Part shown: positions 34,192 through 45,782 of the stretch, one piece after another
How the letters are laid out: every line of letters starts with the position of its first letter
Position numbering within the stretch: the stretch's first letter is position 1
Assembly (NCBI RefSeq): GCF_001592875.1
Contig: NZ_LSOF01000004.1
Span: forward strand, 1-64,000
DNA: 64,000 bases
Source: Pseudomonas sp. BMS12
GTDB lineage: Bacteria > Pseudomonadota > Gammaproteobacteria > Pseudomonadales > Pseudomonadaceae
Reading direction: 5' to 3'
Program-made: the position numbers and the translations under genes
Notes under the pieces: model-generated
What the model saw: only the letters and a program-made list of their open reading frames with translations
Databases searched by the model: none
Told to the model about the DNA's origin: nothing

Positions 34192-35043
34192 TCAGTGGAT
34201 CAGTCCGACCCGGGAGAGATTCGGCAGATTGCTCAGCTTCGGATCCGGCCAACTCAGCCAGACGGCGAAAGCCTTACCGACGATGTTGCGATCCGGCACC
34301 ATACCCCACAGCTCCCGCGGGATATGCGCATCGTTCCAGTAGCGACTGTCATTGGAGTCATCGCGGTTATCGCCCATCATGAAGTAATGCCCCTCAGGCA
34401 CTGTCCACTGGTCGCCGGGCATGATGTTGCGGCGTAATTGCTTGCGGATCATGTGTTCGATCTCGCCCAGTTTCTCCTTATAGAGCAGGGTCCGCCCCAA
34501 GGAGCCTTCCTCCTCGCCAAGGAACTGCTCAGCCACTGGCTTGCCGTTGACCAACAGGTGCTTGTCCGCCGTATAGCTGATCTGATCGCCAGGCAAACCC
34601 ACCACCCGCTTGATGTAGTTGATGCTCGGGTTGCTCGGGTAACGGAACACCATCACATCACCGCGCTGCGGATTACCCACTTCGATGATCTTGGTATCGA
34701 TTACCGGTAGACGAATGCCATAGGCGAACTTGTTGACCAGGATGAAATCGCCCACCTCCAGGGTTGGTTTCATCGACCCAGAGGGAATCTGGAACGGCTC
34801 CAGCAGAAAGGAACGCAGCACCAGCACAATGGCCAGCACAGGGAAAAACGACTTACCGTACTCAACCAGCAGCGGTTCACGACTGAGGCCCTGCAGAACC
34901 TGCTCATCAGGCTCGCCAACCTGGCCTTCATAGGTCGCGATGGCTGCTCGGCGACGCGGCGCCAGCAGCAGCAGGTCCAGCAAGGCCAGGGCGCCGCAGA
35001 CCGCAACGGCGATCACCAGAATCAACGGAAAATTGAACGACAT
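34192..35043 (-). CDS. lepB: Signal peptidase I
   Basis: A 283-residue inner-membrane protease that cleaves signal peptides. Two N-terminal membrane spans are followed by the catalytic Ser in QIPSGSMKPTL and the Lys in INYIKRVVGLPGD, and the downstream box GDNRDDSNDSR. Its ATG starts 5 bp after the stop of lepA, so lepA-lepB is one operon. Confidence 0.97.
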   Translation of the reverse strand: MSFNFPLILVIAVAVCGALALLDLLLLAPRRRAAIATYEGQVGEPDEQVLQGLSREPLLVEYGKSFFPVLAIVLVLRSFLLEPFQIPSGSMKPTLEVGDFILVNKFAYGIRLPVIDTKIIEVGNPQRGDVMVFRYPSNPSINYIKRVVGLPGDQISYTADKHLLVNGKPVAEQFLGEEEGSLGRTLLYKEKLGEIEHMIRKQLRRNIMPGDQWTVPEGHYFMMGDNRDDSNDSRYWNDAHIPRELWGMVPDRNIVGKAFAVWLSWPDPKLSNLPNLSRVGLIH

Positions 35044-35048
35044 AGGGA

Positions 35049-36848
<1,800 letters not shown>

Positions 36849-36956
36849 AGATCGACACTCGAAAAAACCGCAGGCAGGCTGCCCGCCGAAAAATAGCCGG
36901 GAATTCTACCCGATCAGCGACTTGCCCGTCACCCACGCTCCGCGCGCACCGCGCAC

Positions 36957-36983
36957 AAAAAAGGGCGACCGGAGTCGCCCTTT
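36957..36983 (-). terminator. Terminator after mucD
   Basis: On the minus strand GGGCGAC, loop TCCG, GTCGCCC is followed by a run of Ts. It lies directly behind mucD and before lepA. Confidence 0.85.
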
Positions 36984-36999
36984 ACGAGACGCACTAGCC

Positions 37000-38421
37000 T
37001 TATTCCGCCAGCTTGAAGGTAATGAAGCTGGCACGCCCCTGACGCAGCACGCGCATCGATACCGAACGATTGGCCGGCAGCTTGCTGGCTACCTCATCGA
37101 ACGTCTTGGCCGTATCGATGGCCTGATTGTTAAGGTGAGTAATGACATCACCCGGACGCAGGCCAATCAGCGCGGCAGGACCGTTCTGCACCTCCTTGAT
37201 GACCACACCACCGCGCAGGTCGAGCGCCTTCTTCTGCTCGGCGCTCAGCTCCACCACGGACACGCCCAGGCGATTGCTGCTGCGCTCGATACCGGAAGCC
37301 TCGTCGAGGGCGATCTCATCGCCCTCCTCCGGCAAGGAGCCGATCTCGAGCTTGATACGCTTGCGTTCGCCGTCACGGACCACTTCAAGCACAGCCTTGC
37401 TGCCTGGCTTGAGCGCACCCACCAGATGCGGAAGGTCGGCAGACATGACAATCGGCTGATCGTTGAGATTGAGAATCACATCCCCAACCTGCAGGCCACC
37501 CTTGGCCGCCGGACCGGACTCCAGAACCTGAGCCACCAGAGCACCGGCAGGCTTCTCCAGACCAAAGGACTCGGCCAGATCCTTATTTACTTCCTGAATC
37601 ACCACGCCCAGCCAACCCCGACTGACCTTGCCGTCGGCCTTGAGCTGATTGGCGACGTCCATGGCCACATTGATCGGAATGGCGAAAGACAACCCCATAA
37701 AACCGCCGGAACGGGTGAAAATCTGCGAGTTGATGCCCACCACCTCACCATCCAGGTTGAACAGCGGCCCACCGGAGTTGCCCGGATTGATCGCCACGTC
37801 GGTCTGGATGAACGGCACATAGTTCTCGTTAGGCAGGCTGCGCCCCTTCGCCGAGACGATACCGGCAGTCACCGAATGGTCGAAGCCGAAGGGCGAGCCG
37901 ATCGCCAGCACCCACTCGCCGACCTTCAACTCATCGGACTTGCCCAACTTCACGGTCGGCAGATTCTTGCCCTCGACCTTGAGCAGCGCCACGTCGGTAC
38001 GCGGGTCAGCGCCAATCAACTTGGCCTCCAGCTCGCTACGGTCCGACAGGCGCACGATGATCTCGTCGGCATCGGCCACCACATGATTGTTGGTCAACAC
38101 ATAACCATCATCGGAAATGATGAAACCGGAACCCAGCGACTGCGCTTCACGCTGGCGCCCACCCGGATTGCGCGGTATCTGCGGAATGCTGCGCTCGAAG
38201 AACTCGCGAAACATCGGCGGCAACCCTTCCAGGTCAGGCATCTGCCCCTGGGCAGCCACCTCGCGCTGCGGCAACTTCTGCCGCGTACTGATGTTCACCA
38301 CGGCTGGCGAGGCCTGCTCGACCAACTCGGTAAACTCCGGCAATTCAGCCCTGGCCAGAGACACCTGCCCCAGCAAGAACAGCGCCAGCAAACCAGACAA
38401 CGGGGATTTCAGGCTCAGCAT
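37000..38421 (-). CDS. mucD: Periplasmic serine protease MucD (DegP-like)
   Basis: A 473-residue HtrA-family protease, the size of P. aeruginosa MucD. Signal peptide, then the catalytic triad: His in TNNHVVADADE, Asp in GADPRTDVALLK and Ser in NPGNSGGPLF, followed by two PDZ domains. It degrades misfolded envelope proteins and lowers AlgU activity. Start at 38421 is supported by GGAG; an ATG five codons earlier is possible. Last gene of algU-mucABCD. Confidence 0.95.
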   Translation of the reverse strand: MLSLKSPLSGLLALFLLGQVSLARAELPEFTELVEQASPAVVNISTRQKLPQREVAAQGQMPDLEGLPPMFREFFERSIPQIPRNPGGRQREAQSLGSGFIISDDGYVLTNNHVVADADEIIVRLSDRSELEAKLIGADPRTDVALLKVEGKNLPTVKLGKSDELKVGEWVLAIGSPFGFDHSVTAGIVSAKGRSLPNENYVPFIQTDVAINPGNSGGPLFNLDGEVVGINSQIFTRSGGFMGLSFAIPINVAMDVANQLKADGKVSRGWLGVVIQEVNKDLAESFGLEKPAGALVAQVLESGPAAKGGLQVGDVILNLNDQPIVMSADLPHLVGALKPGSKAVLEVVRDGERKRIKLEIGSLPEEGDEIALDEASGIERSSNRLGVSVVELSAEQKKALDLRGGVVIKEVQNGPAALIGLRPGDVITHLNNQAIDTAKTFDEVASKLPANRSVSMRVLRQGRASFITFKLAE

Positions 38422-38455
38422 CGACTTCAGCTCCATCCACTCAGAACATTTGCAA

Positions 38456-38899
38456 TCAATCAGCCGCCAGCAGCGCTCGCACCACCACCGGTTGTAAATC
38501 AGGACTTTCGGCCGTGCGCCGACTGCGCCAGCGCACCAGCAACCACCCCAGAGCAAGACCAGACACACCAGCCGCAGCAATCTGCGGTTCGCCGGCGCCA
38601 AGTGCCTGCGCCAGCAGGGCTGCCGCAAAGAGACAGGCCAGCGGCAGCAGGTAGACCAGCAGCGAACCGCGCACCAACAGATCCTCGCGAACTCCGATCA
38701 CCACCGAGTCACCGACCTCCAGGCGCAGGCTGCACAATGCACGCACCAACCCTCGGCGACGGCCGACACCCAGCTTGTCCATCAACCCTTGACCACAGCC
38801 AGCATTGGCCGAACAGCTGGAACAGGTGCTCTTGTGCAAAGTCTCTACCCAGACCGCGCCATCCTCGACAGCGACGACCCGCCCCGACTCCTCGATCAC
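38456..38899 (-). CDS. mucC: MucC / RseC-family membrane protein
   Basis: A 147-residue RseC/MucC protein. A cysteine cluster (STCSSCSANAGCGQGL) precedes two membrane spans (SLLVYLLPLACLFAAALLAQ and AAGVSGLALGWLLVRW). RseC-type proteins support reduction of the SoxR iron-sulfur cluster in enteric bacteria; MucC modulates AlgU activity. Its start overlaps the mucB stop by 4 bp (ATGA), as in P. aeruginosa. Confidence 0.93.
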   Translation of the reverse strand: MIEESGRVVAVEDGAVWVETLHKSTCSSCSANAGCGQGLMDKLGVGRRRGLVRALCSLRLEVGDSVVIGVREDLLVRGSLLVYLLPLACLFAAALLAQALGAGEPQIAAAGVSGLALGWLLVRWRSRRTAESPDLQPVVVRALLAAD

Positions 38900-39822
38900 T
38901 GGGCCGGGTCCTGCATGGACAACGCCACACGCTCCGCAGTGCCCATGGGAATCTCACCCACCACGGTGACCATCATGTCGCCATTGCCGGTACTGATCCG
39001 TCGCGATACCACGGCAGTCGGGCCCAGCTGACTGCGGGCATCCTCGGCACCCGCGCCGTTGAGCGGTTCGAGAAACACCGTGAAGCGCGCCAGGCCATCG
39101 CCGTACAACAGACTGGCGACAGGCTGCGAAGATGCCGGGCTGGTGCGTTGCAGCGCCCGGGTAAGCTCAAAACCCGGCGGCACCCAGCCGGCCTTCCAGG
39201 CCTGAGTCAACTCTTCAACCTTGCTGTAGCTCACCGGCCGGCAAGCGCCGCCCGGCTTGAGCGCATCATCATCCAGCCGCTCGCGCGGCTCTAGGCTGAC
39301 GAACTGGAAGCGTTCCAGCAGCTGCCCCTTCTCGCTGATCAGCAGCGACTTGAGCGGCAGTGCCGTTTCCTCGTCCAGATGCAGTTCGAAGGCATAGCGG
39401 TACTGATCACGCGGAATCAGCGCCAATACCACCGCAGGCCTACCCGCCACCCGGGAATGGCCAAGCAGGCGCATTTCATAACGCTGTTCGAGCTGAGCGG
39501 CGTCCAGATGGCGAGCCGGCCACTGCACGTCGGCAACCTGGTCGGCCAGGCCACCGCTCACGCATTGCGGATGACCATCGACGCGCAACACTTCCTGAGC
39601 CGAGCCATCGAGCTGCAACAAGCGCTCGCTCACGCGCCCCTCGCCACCCTGGTGCCAAATACCATGAGTGGAGAAGCTGCCATTACGTTCGTAAATGAAG
39701 GTGCCCTGGAAGCTCTGTTTATCGGCCTGGGCCAGGCGCTGCAACCAGGCCTGTGGCTCGGCTGCCTGAGCCTGTAGAGCCAGGCAGCCGCTGAACAATG
39801 CAAATAGCGGGAGGACGCGCAT
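38896..39822 (-). CDS. mucB: Periplasmic anti-sigma regulator MucB (RseB-like)
   Basis: A 308-residue exported protein with a signal peptide ending in QAQAA. The two-domain RseB fold is visible: QSFQGTFIYERNGSFSTHGIWH at the lipid-sensing N-terminal part and FELTRALQRTSPASSQPVASLLYGDGLARFTVFLE at the MucA-binding C-terminal part. It guards MucA from proteolysis. It sits 8 bp after mucA and overlaps mucC. Confidence 0.95.
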   Translation of the reverse strand: MRVLPLFALFSGCLALQAQAAEPQAWLQRLAQADKQSFQGTFIYERNGSFSTHGIWHQGGEGRVSERLLQLDGSAQEVLRVDGHPQCVSGGLADQVADVQWPARHLDAAQLEQRYEMRLLGHSRVAGRPAVVLALIPRDQYRYAFELHLDEETALPLKSLLISEKGQLLERFQFVSLEPRERLDDDALKPGGACRPVSYSKVEELTQAWKAGWVPPGFELTRALQRTSPASSQPVASLLYGDGLARFTVFLEPLNGAGAEDARSQLGPTAVVSRRISTGNGDMMVTVVGEIPMGTAERVALSMQDPAQ

Positions 39823-39830
39823 GGAACCTC

Positions 39831-40415
39831 TCAGCGGTTTTCCAGACTGGCGGCACGAGCATATGGCAGAGCGGAATCCGCACCGCTGGCCGCAGCCTGC
39901 TGGGCATGCTGACGCAGGTAGGCGGGCAGACGCTGCTCATGCCAACCGGAGCTGGGCTGCTCGACAACCGACTGCAACGGCATGGCACTCGCGCCCGTAC
40001 TGTAGCCCGCCAGCACGGCCGGCCCCTGCACCTGCGGCAGAGCCAAACCTGGCTGCGGGGTTTGCTGGGCCAGCTGCGGCCCGGCAAGCTCATCCTGGTT
40101 GTAGAAACGAACGCCAGCCAATACGGCAAGGGTCACCGAAGCGGCGACCGCGACACGCCCAAGCGTACGCCAGGGAGCGCGCGCCGGTTGTGCCGGCAGC
40201 GCCTCATCGGCCAGGGCTGCAGAGACTGCAGCGGCAATATCCAGGCGCGGCTCGAGCATCTCCTTGTGCATCACCGCACGCGCCATCTGGTAGCGCGACC
40301 AGGTGGCACGCAGTTCCACGTCATCGCTGGCAGCCAGCACTCGACGCAGTTCCAATTCGTCCGCTTCGTTATCCATCACCGCGGACAGCGATTCCTGCAG
40401 GGCTTCACGACTCAT
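39831..40415 (-). CDS. mucA: Anti-sigma factor MucA
   Basis: A 194-residue membrane anti-sigma factor, equal in length to P. aeruginosa MucA. The cytoplasmic AlgU-binding half contains SREALQESLSAVMDNEADELELRRVL, followed by one membrane span (VAVAASVTLAVLAGVRFY) and a periplasmic MucB-binding tail. No frameshift or truncation is seen, so the mucA22-type mucoid mutation is absent. It begins 31 bp after algU. Confidence 0.95.
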   Translation of the reverse strand: MSREALQESLSAVMDNEADELELRRVLAASDDVELRATWSRYQMARAVMHKEMLEPRLDIAAAVSAALADEALPAQPARAPWRTLGRVAVAASVTLAVLAGVRFYNQDELAGPQLAQQTPQPGLALPQVQGPAVLAGYSTGASAMPLQSVVEQPSSGWHEQRLPAYLRQHAQQAAASGADSALPYARAASLENR

Positions 40416-40446
40416 GGTGGTTCCTCTCTTGGCTGTCGCCGCTGTC

Positions 40447-41028
40447 TCAGGTTTCCTGCAGCAACGGCTGCAGGGACTTGTCGATGGCCTCACGCGCCCG
40501 GAATATCCGCGAACGCACGGTACCAACCGGACACTGCATGACGCTGGCAATGTCCTCGTAACTCAGCCCTTCGAACTCGCGCAGGGTCAACGCCGTGCGC
40601 AGGTCTTCCGGTAGCTGCTGAATGGTTCGATGCACGGTTGCTTCGATTTCATCCCGCAACATCATTCGTTCCGGCGATTCGATGTCCTTGAGAGCGTGAT
40701 CGCCGTCGTAGAACTCCGCATCCTCGGTGCTGACATCACTGTCCGGTGGTCGACGTCCGCGTGACACCAGGTAATTCTTCGCCGTGTTGATGGCGATGCG
40801 GTACAGCCAGGTATAAAAGGCGCTGTCACCGCGAAAATTACCGAGCGCACGATAGGCCTTGATAAAGGCCTCCTGTGCCACATCCTGAGCCTCATGACTG
40901 TCGTGCACGAAACGCACGATCAGCCCGAGAATCTTGTGCTGGTACTTCAGCACCAATAAATCGAAAGCCCGCTTGTCGCCGCGCTGTACCCGCTCGACCA
41001 GCTGCTGATCGTCTTCCTGGGTTAGCAT
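40447..41028 (-). CDS. algU: ECF sigma factor AlgU (RpoE-like)
   Basis: A 193-residue extracytoplasmic-function sigma factor. Region 2 includes LVLKYQHKILGLIVRFVHDSHEAQDVAQEAFIKAY, region 4 includes FEGLSYEDIASVMQCPVGTVRSRIFRAREAI. It directs envelope-stress and alginate genes. An AlgU-type promoter lies upstream at 41234-41261. First gene of the algU-mucABCD operon, divergent from nadB. Confidence 0.97.
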   Translation of the reverse strand: MLTQEDDQQLVERVQRGDKRAFDLLVLKYQHKILGLIVRFVHDSHEAQDVAQEAFIKAYRALGNFRGDSAFYTWLYRIAINTAKNYLVSRGRRPPDSDVSTEDAEFYDGDHALKDIESPERMMLRDEIEATVHRTIQQLPEDLRTALTLREFEGLSYEDIASVMQCPVGTVRSRIFRAREAIDKSLQPLLQET

Positions 41029-41233
41029 GGATACTCCTCATCTACTTCGAAGGAGTTTGCTCGCGGCCAGTCCACTTGCCTGCCTGGATAGACTCGGGCT
41101 CTACGCAAAAGTTCTCCCCTCCGAACACGTTTCGCACTGCCCTGCGGCTTTGGCGAAAAACTGCAGCGGTGTCTGACCACTGCCTGATTATTCTGCAGCC
41201 GAGCGGCAGCCATGCACGCCCTCGGCAACTCCC

Positions 41234-41261
41234 TTTGGAACCTGATCGACTAAGAAAGTTC
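41234..41261 (-). promoter_or_regulatory. AlgU-dependent promoter of algU (P1-like)
   Basis: On the minus strand, GAACTT at 41256-41261 is followed by a 16-nt spacer and TCCAAA at 41234-41239, near the GAACTT-N16-TCTGA consensus. It lies ~206 bp upstream of algU, compatible with the autoregulated P1. Confidence 0.7.
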
Positions 41262-41363
41262 CAAGGCACACCACTCTGTCATAAGCCAGCTATTGTGCTG
41301 AACACCCCGTCTATATACTAGGCAGCGCATTTGCCATCCGGTCTTCATGAGAGCCAGCAGTCG

Positions 41364-42980
41364 ATGAGCCAACACTACCAGCATGACGTTCTGATCATCG
41401 GCAGCGGTGCCGCCGGCCTGACACTGGCCCTCACCCTGCCCGATCATCTGCGCATCGCGGTGCTGAGCAAGGGCGACCTTGCCAACGGCTCCACCTATTG
41501 GGCCCAGGGCGGTGTCGCTGCCGTGCTGGACGACAGCGACACCGTGGAATCCCATGTCGGCGACACGCTCGCGGCCGGTGGCGGCCTGTGCCGCGAAGAG
41601 GCCGTACGCTTTACCGTCGAACACAGCCGCGAAGCCATCCAGTGGCTGATCGAACAGGGCGTCCCCTTTACCCGCGATGAAGAGCCTGACCGCGAAGACG
41701 GCGGCTTCGAATTCCACCTGACCCGCGAGGGTGGACACAGCCACCGGCGCATCATCCACGCCGCCGACGCCACCGGTGCGGCGATCTTCAACACGCTGCT
41801 GGAGCGCGCCAGCCAACGCGACAACGTGCAGTTACTCGAACAACGCGTCGCGGTCGACCTGATCACCGAACGCAAGCTCGGCCTCGCCAGCGAGCGCTGC
41901 CTGGGCGCCTACGTGCTGAATCGTGCCAGCGGCGAAGTGGACACCCACAGCGCCCGTTTCGTCGTCCTCGCCACGGGCGGCGCGGCCAAGGTCTACCTCT
42001 ACACCAGCAACTCCGACGGCGCCTGCGGCGACGGCATCGCCATGGCCTGGCGCGCCGGTTGCCGCGTGGGCAACCTGGAATTCAACCAGTTCCACCCCAC
42101 TTGCCTGTACCACCCGCAAGCGAAGAACTTCCTGATCACCGAGGCCCTACGCGGTGAAGGTGCCCTGCTCCGCCTGCCCAATGGCGAACGCTTCATGCCG
42201 CGCTTTGACGAGCGTGCCGAGCTGGCCCCGCGCGATGTCGTCGCCCGCGCCATCGACCATGAAATGAAGCGTCTGGGCATCGACTGCGTCTACCTCGACA
42301 TCAGCCACCAGCCGGAAGACTTCATCAAGAGCCACTTCCCCACCGTTTACGAACGCTGCCTGGGGTTCGGCATCGACATCACCCGCCAGGCGATCCCGGT
42401 CGTGCCGGCCGCCCACTACACCTGTGGCGGCGTGGTTATCGACCAGGCCGGGCGTACCGATGTTCCAGGGCTGTATGCCATCGGCGAAACCAGCTTCACC
42501 GGCCTGCACGGCGCCAACCGCCTGGCCAGCAACTCGCTGCTGGAATGCTTCGTCTATGCCCGCTCGACGGCCGCCGACATCCTCACCCAACTGGAGCAGA
42601 TCGAGCTCCCCGGCCAGCTCCCCGCCTGGGACGCCAGCCAGGTGACCGACTCCGACGAGGACGTGATCATCGCGCACAACTGGGACGAGCTACGGCGCTT
42701 CATGTGGGACTACGTCGGCATCGTGCGTACCAACAAGCGCCTGCAACGCGCCCAGCACCGCGTGCGCCTGCTGCTCGACGAGATCGACGAGTTCTATTCC
42801 AACTACAAGGTCAGCCGCGACCTGATCGAGCTGCGCAACCTGGCCCAGGTCGCCGAACTGATGATCGAGTCGGCCATGCAGCGCCATGAGAGTCGCGGCC
42901 TGCACTACACCCTGGATTACCCGGGCCTGCTGCCGGAGGCGCGCGACACTATCCTGGCGCCGCCCACCTACGCCGGCTGA
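41364..42980 (+). CDS. nadB: L-aspartate oxidase
   Basis: A 538-residue flavoprotein, the first enzyme of de novo NAD synthesis, oxidising L-aspartate to iminoaspartate. The FAD site is [17 protein letters not shown], with the succinate-dehydrogenase-like motif [12 protein letters not shown] and the terminal [20 protein letters not shown] at 41364 is 11 codons into the frame and gives the family N-terminus. It shares the intergenic region with algU. Its 3' end overlaps the ygfX-like gene by about 30 bp. Confidence 0.96.
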   Translation: MSQHYQHDVLIIGSGAAGLTLALTLPDHLRIAVLSKGDLANGSTYWAQGGVAAVLDDSDTVESHVGDTLAAGGGLCREEAVRFTVEHSREAIQWLIEQGVPFTRDEEPDREDGGFEFHLTREGGHSHRRIIHAADATGAAIFNTLLERASQRDNVQLLEQRVAVDLITERKLGLASERCLGAYVLNRASGEVDTHSARFVVLATGGAAKVYLYTSNSDGACGDGIAMAWRAGCRVGNLEFNQFHPTCLYHPQAKNFLITEALRGEGALLRLPNGERFMPRFDERAELAPRDVVARAIDHEMKRLGIDCVYLDISHQPEDFIKSHFPTVYERCLGFGIDITRQAIPVVPAAHYTCGGVVIDQAGRTDVPGLYAIGETSFTGLHGANRLASNSLLECFVYARSTAADILTQLEQIELPGQLPAWDASQVTDSDEDVIIAHNWDELRRFMWDYVGIVRTNKRLQRAQHRVRLLLDEIDEFYSNYKVSRDLIELRNLAQVAELMIESAMQRHESRGLHYTLDYPGLLPEARDTILAPPTYAG

Positions 42981-43401
42981 ACTTCAGGCGCACGCGCAGA
43001 CGTCTGTGCACCTCGCGAGGCAAGGCATCGTGGGCGATGCACAGGCCGCGCACGCGCCGCTCGCCCGCCAGGCGAAAGTGCAACACTACCACCAGCGGCA
43101 GGGCCAGACTGTCCGGGCGCAGCTGCACCGCCTGCCAGCCGGTGCGACGACTGAACAGCTGCCAGCCGCTCTCGTCCCGGCGCAAGCCGGTAAACGCCGC
43201 GTCATGCGTCAACAACAGCTTTCGCGGTAACACCCAAGCGGCGTGCAGCAGGCACAGCCCTGCTCCGGCAGCAGCCGACCAGGAAGGCACATCGATCAGA
43301 AAAAGCGTGGTCAGCGCCAGAGACAGCACTGCCAGGTAGAACGCCAGTAGCAGGCGCGAGGCCTGCCAATGGCATTCGAAGTGGTCACTTGGGCTGGACA
43401 C
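42949..43401 (-). CDS. ygfX: YgfX (CptA)-type membrane protein
   Basis: A 150-residue protein with two membrane spans ([20 protein letters not shown] and [15 protein letters not shown]) and a C-terminal cytoplasmic region rich in Arg. YgfX/CptA pairs with SdhE (YgfY); in E. coli YgfX is linked to cell shape and the SdhE toxin idea. Start lies within the end of sdhE (about 16-bp overlap). It is convergent with nadB. Confidence 0.82.
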   Translation of the reverse strand: MSSPSDHFECHWQASRLLLAFYLAVLSLALTTLFLIDVPSWSAAAGAGLCLLHAAWVLPRKLLLTHDAAFTGLRRDESGWQLFSRRTGWQAVQLRPDSLALPLVVVLHFRLAGERRVRGLCIAHDALPREVHRRLRVRLKFSRRRWAAPG

Positions 43402-43639
43402 GATCCAGGATCATCCGAACCATGCGTCGCAGGTCAGCATCCTCAGGTTCGCCGCGCTGCATGAACCAGCCGAACATGTCCTGATCCTCGCACTCCAGCA
43501 ACTTGCGGTAGCGAGCCTGGTCATCGGCGTCCAGCGTGGCGTAGACCTCACGCACAAAAGGCACCAGCAGCACATCCAGCTCCAGCATGCCGCGACGGCT
43601 ATGCCAGAAGAGTCGGTTCAGTTCGGTTTGCTCGACCAT
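43385..43639 (-). CDS. sdhE: FAD assembly factor SdhE
   Basis: An 84-residue protein with the YgfY/SdhE signature [18 protein letters not shown], then a helical bundle ending MILDRVQPK. SdhE delivers FAD to succinate dehydrogenase flavoprotein. It is coupled by overlap to ygfX. The neighbouring nadB encodes a flavoprotein of the same superfamily. Confidence 0.93.
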   Translation of the reverse strand: MVEQTELNRLFWHSRRGMLELDVLLVPFVREVYATLDADDQARYRKLLECEDQDMFGWFMQRGEPEDADLRRMVRMILDRVQPK

Positions 43640-43758
43640 GCGCGGGCTCCTGTTCGAAAGGTGCGCAGTATAACGATGCGACCGGCCCAGGGCACGCTGA
43701 CAAGGCAGCAGGTGAGCTCTATGATGACGCCCCTGACTTCTGCAACCAGCGAGCGCCC

Positions 43759-44700
43759 ATGGCCGACTCCGCCTTCTTCTCCCTTCTGAACCACGAAGCC
43801 CTGCTTGCCGTGCGCGGCCCGGATGCCGCCAAGTTCCTCCAAGGCCAGCTCACCTGCAACCTCAACTATCTCGACGAACGGACCGGCAGCCTGGGCGCGC
43901 GCTGTACACCCAAGGGCCGCATGACCTCCAGCTTCCGCATCCTCCAGGACGGCGACGGCTACCTGCTGGCCATGGCCGACGAGCTACTGGAAGCCCAGCT
44001 GGCCGACCTGAAGAAATACGCCGTGTTCTCCAAATCGAAACTGGCCGATGAATCCACCGCCTGGGTTCGCTTCGGGTTGAGTGGCGGCGATGACGCCCTG
44101 CTCGCCCTGGGCCTGGATCTGCCGCTGCAGGCCGACAGCGTGGTCCGCGCCGGCGCCCTGCTCGCTCTGCGCCTGTCCGACGGGCGCGCCGAGCTCTGGG
44201 CGCCGGCCGCCGAGCGCGAAAACCTGAACACACGTCTGGCCGCGCAACTGCGCGAGGCGCCACTCAACGAGTGGCTGCTCGGCCAGGTGCGTGCCGGCAT
44301 CGGCCAGGTATTCGGCAGCACCCGCGAGCTGTTCATCCCGCAGATGATCAACCTGCAGGCGGTCGGTGGCGTCAGCTTCAAGAAGGGCTGCTACACCGGT
44401 CAGGAAATCGTCGCGCGCATGCAGTACCTGGGCAAACTCAAGCGCCGCCTCTATCGCCTCAGTCTGACAGAGGGCGAACTACCGGCGCCTGGCGCTGAGC
44501 TGTTCTCGCCCGTGCATGGCTCCAGTGTCGGCGAAGTGGTGCTGGCAGCCCGCGCCGAGAACGGCGTCGAGCTGCTGGCCGTGGTCCAGGAGGATGCGAA
44601 AAACGATGGCCGCCTCCACCTCGGCAGCGTCGAAGGCCCGAGCCTGAGCCTGCTCGACCTGCCCTATGAACTGGACGCCGATCGCGAAATTCAGCGCTAG
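43759..44700 (+). CDS. ygfZ: Folate-binding tRNA-modification GTPase-like protein YgfZ
   Basis: A 313-residue GcvT-like protein. The hallmark motif is [19 protein letters not shown], with the conserved Cys (about residue 211). YgfZ supports iron-sulfur enzymes (MiaB and others) using folate. Start codon ATG is at 43759. Divergent from sdhE, with 119 bp between, and no other gene in between. Confidence 0.92.
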   Translation: MADSAFFSLLNHEALLAVRGPDAAKFLQGQLTCNLNYLDERTGSLGARCTPKGRMTSSFRILQDGDGYLLAMADELLEAQLADLKKYAVFSKSKLADESTAWVRFGLSGGDDALLALGLDLPLQADSVVRAGALLALRLSDGRAELWAPAAERENLNTRLAAQLREAPLNEWLLGQVRAGIGQVFGSTRELFIPQMINLQAVGGVSFKKGCYTGQEIVARMQYLGKLKRRLYRLSLTEGELPAPGAELFSPVHGSSVGEVVLAARAENGVELLAVVQEDAKNDGRLHLGSVEGPSLSLLDLPYELDADREIQR

Positions 44701-44810
44701 ACAAAAAAGCGGATGCATCACCCCGAGCAAACGCGGTACAACCCGGACATCCCAGAACAGAGTTCGCTTCAGCACCTAAACTGAAACGACCGAAAACCCC
44801 GAGAAGCACA

Positions 44811-45647
44811 ATGAGCAAGCTTGCCGAGAAAGTCCAAGAGGAACTGATCCACGCCATCGAGAACGATGAGCTGGTGCTGCCGACCCTGCCCGAAGTCGCC
44901 CTGAAAGTGCGCGAGGCGGCGGAAGACCCGAACATCAGCATTCCCGACCTGAGCAAGGTGATCGGCAATGATGCGGCGCTGACCGCGCGCATCATCAAAG
45001 TGGTGAACAGCCCCCTGCTGCGCACCAGCAAGGAGATCACCGACCTGCAGATGGCCGTCGGCCGCCTCGGCATCAACTACACCTGCAACCTGGCCACCGG
45101 CCTGGCCATGGAGCAGATGTTCCAGGCCACCAGCGACGTGGTCGACCGCAAAATGCGCGAGGTTTGGAACAAAAGTACCGAAATCGCTGGCATCTGCCAC
45201 GTTCTATGCCGTCACTACACCCGCCTGATGCCGGACCAGGCCACCCTCGCCGGCCTGGTACACCAGATCGGCATCCTGCCGATCCTCACCTACGCCGAAG
45301 AGAACAATGCGCTGCTGGCCGACTCCATCAGCCTCAACCATGTGATCGAGAAGATTCACCCGATCATCGGCGACAAGATCCTGCGCGCCTGGGAATTCCC
45401 CGAGCCGATCGCCATCGTGCCCAGCCAACACCTGAACTTCAGCCGCAACTCGGCCAAGGTCGACTATGTCGACATCGTTCAGGTCGCCACCCTGCAGAGC
45501 TATCTGGGCAGCGAACACCCCTATACCCAGCTGGACTGGAGCCAGATCCCGGCCTTCGCCAAACTCGGCCTCGACCCGAACGTCGACATGCAGGCCGACG
45601 AAGACCTCTCCGCGGCCATGGAAGCAGCCACCAGCATGCTGCAATAA
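44811..45647 (+). CDS. HDOD-domain signalling protein
   Basis: A 278-residue HDOD protein, a degenerate relative of the HD phosphohydrolases. The core includes LPEVALKVREAAEDPNISIPDLSKVIGNDAALTARIIKVVNSPLL and a mid segment GLVHQIGILPILTYAEE. HDOD proteins lack the full HD metal site and link to c-di-GMP or motility control. The N-terminal ATG is followed by a charged helix. It is 110 bp after ygfZ. Confidence 0.88.
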   Translation: MSKLAEKVQEELIHAIENDELVLPTLPEVALKVREAAEDPNISIPDLSKVIGNDAALTARIIKVVNSPLLRTSKEITDLQMAVGRLGINYTCNLATGLAMEQMFQATSDVVDRKMREVWNKSTEIAGICHVLCRHYTRLMPDQATLAGLVHQIGILPILTYAEENNALLADSISLNHVIEKIHPIIGDKILRAWEFPEPIAIVPSQHLNFSRNSAKVDYVDIVQVATLQSYLGSEHPYTQLDWSQIPAFAKLGLDPNVDMQADEDLSAAMEAATSMLQ

Positions 45648-45782
45648 GGCTGCAGCACCCGCGCCTTATCCTGACTAGACTTGCAACGAACCCGGCCGTA
45701 TGGCCGGGGGCGATCCGTGTAGTACGCCGCGTGACCGAGGGACCCGGTCACGCTCGCGAAGTTCTGGATAAGGAAGCGCCTC

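Noticed and set aside
36922..39294. A 790-residue plus-strand frame over mucD, mucC and part of mucB
   Set aside because: Antisense of known genes with full motifs; no ribosome site, signal peptide or domain.
39831..40415. Possible mucoid-type mucA frameshift
   Set aside because: The reading frame is intact with the expected 194 residues, including TM span and periplasmic tail.
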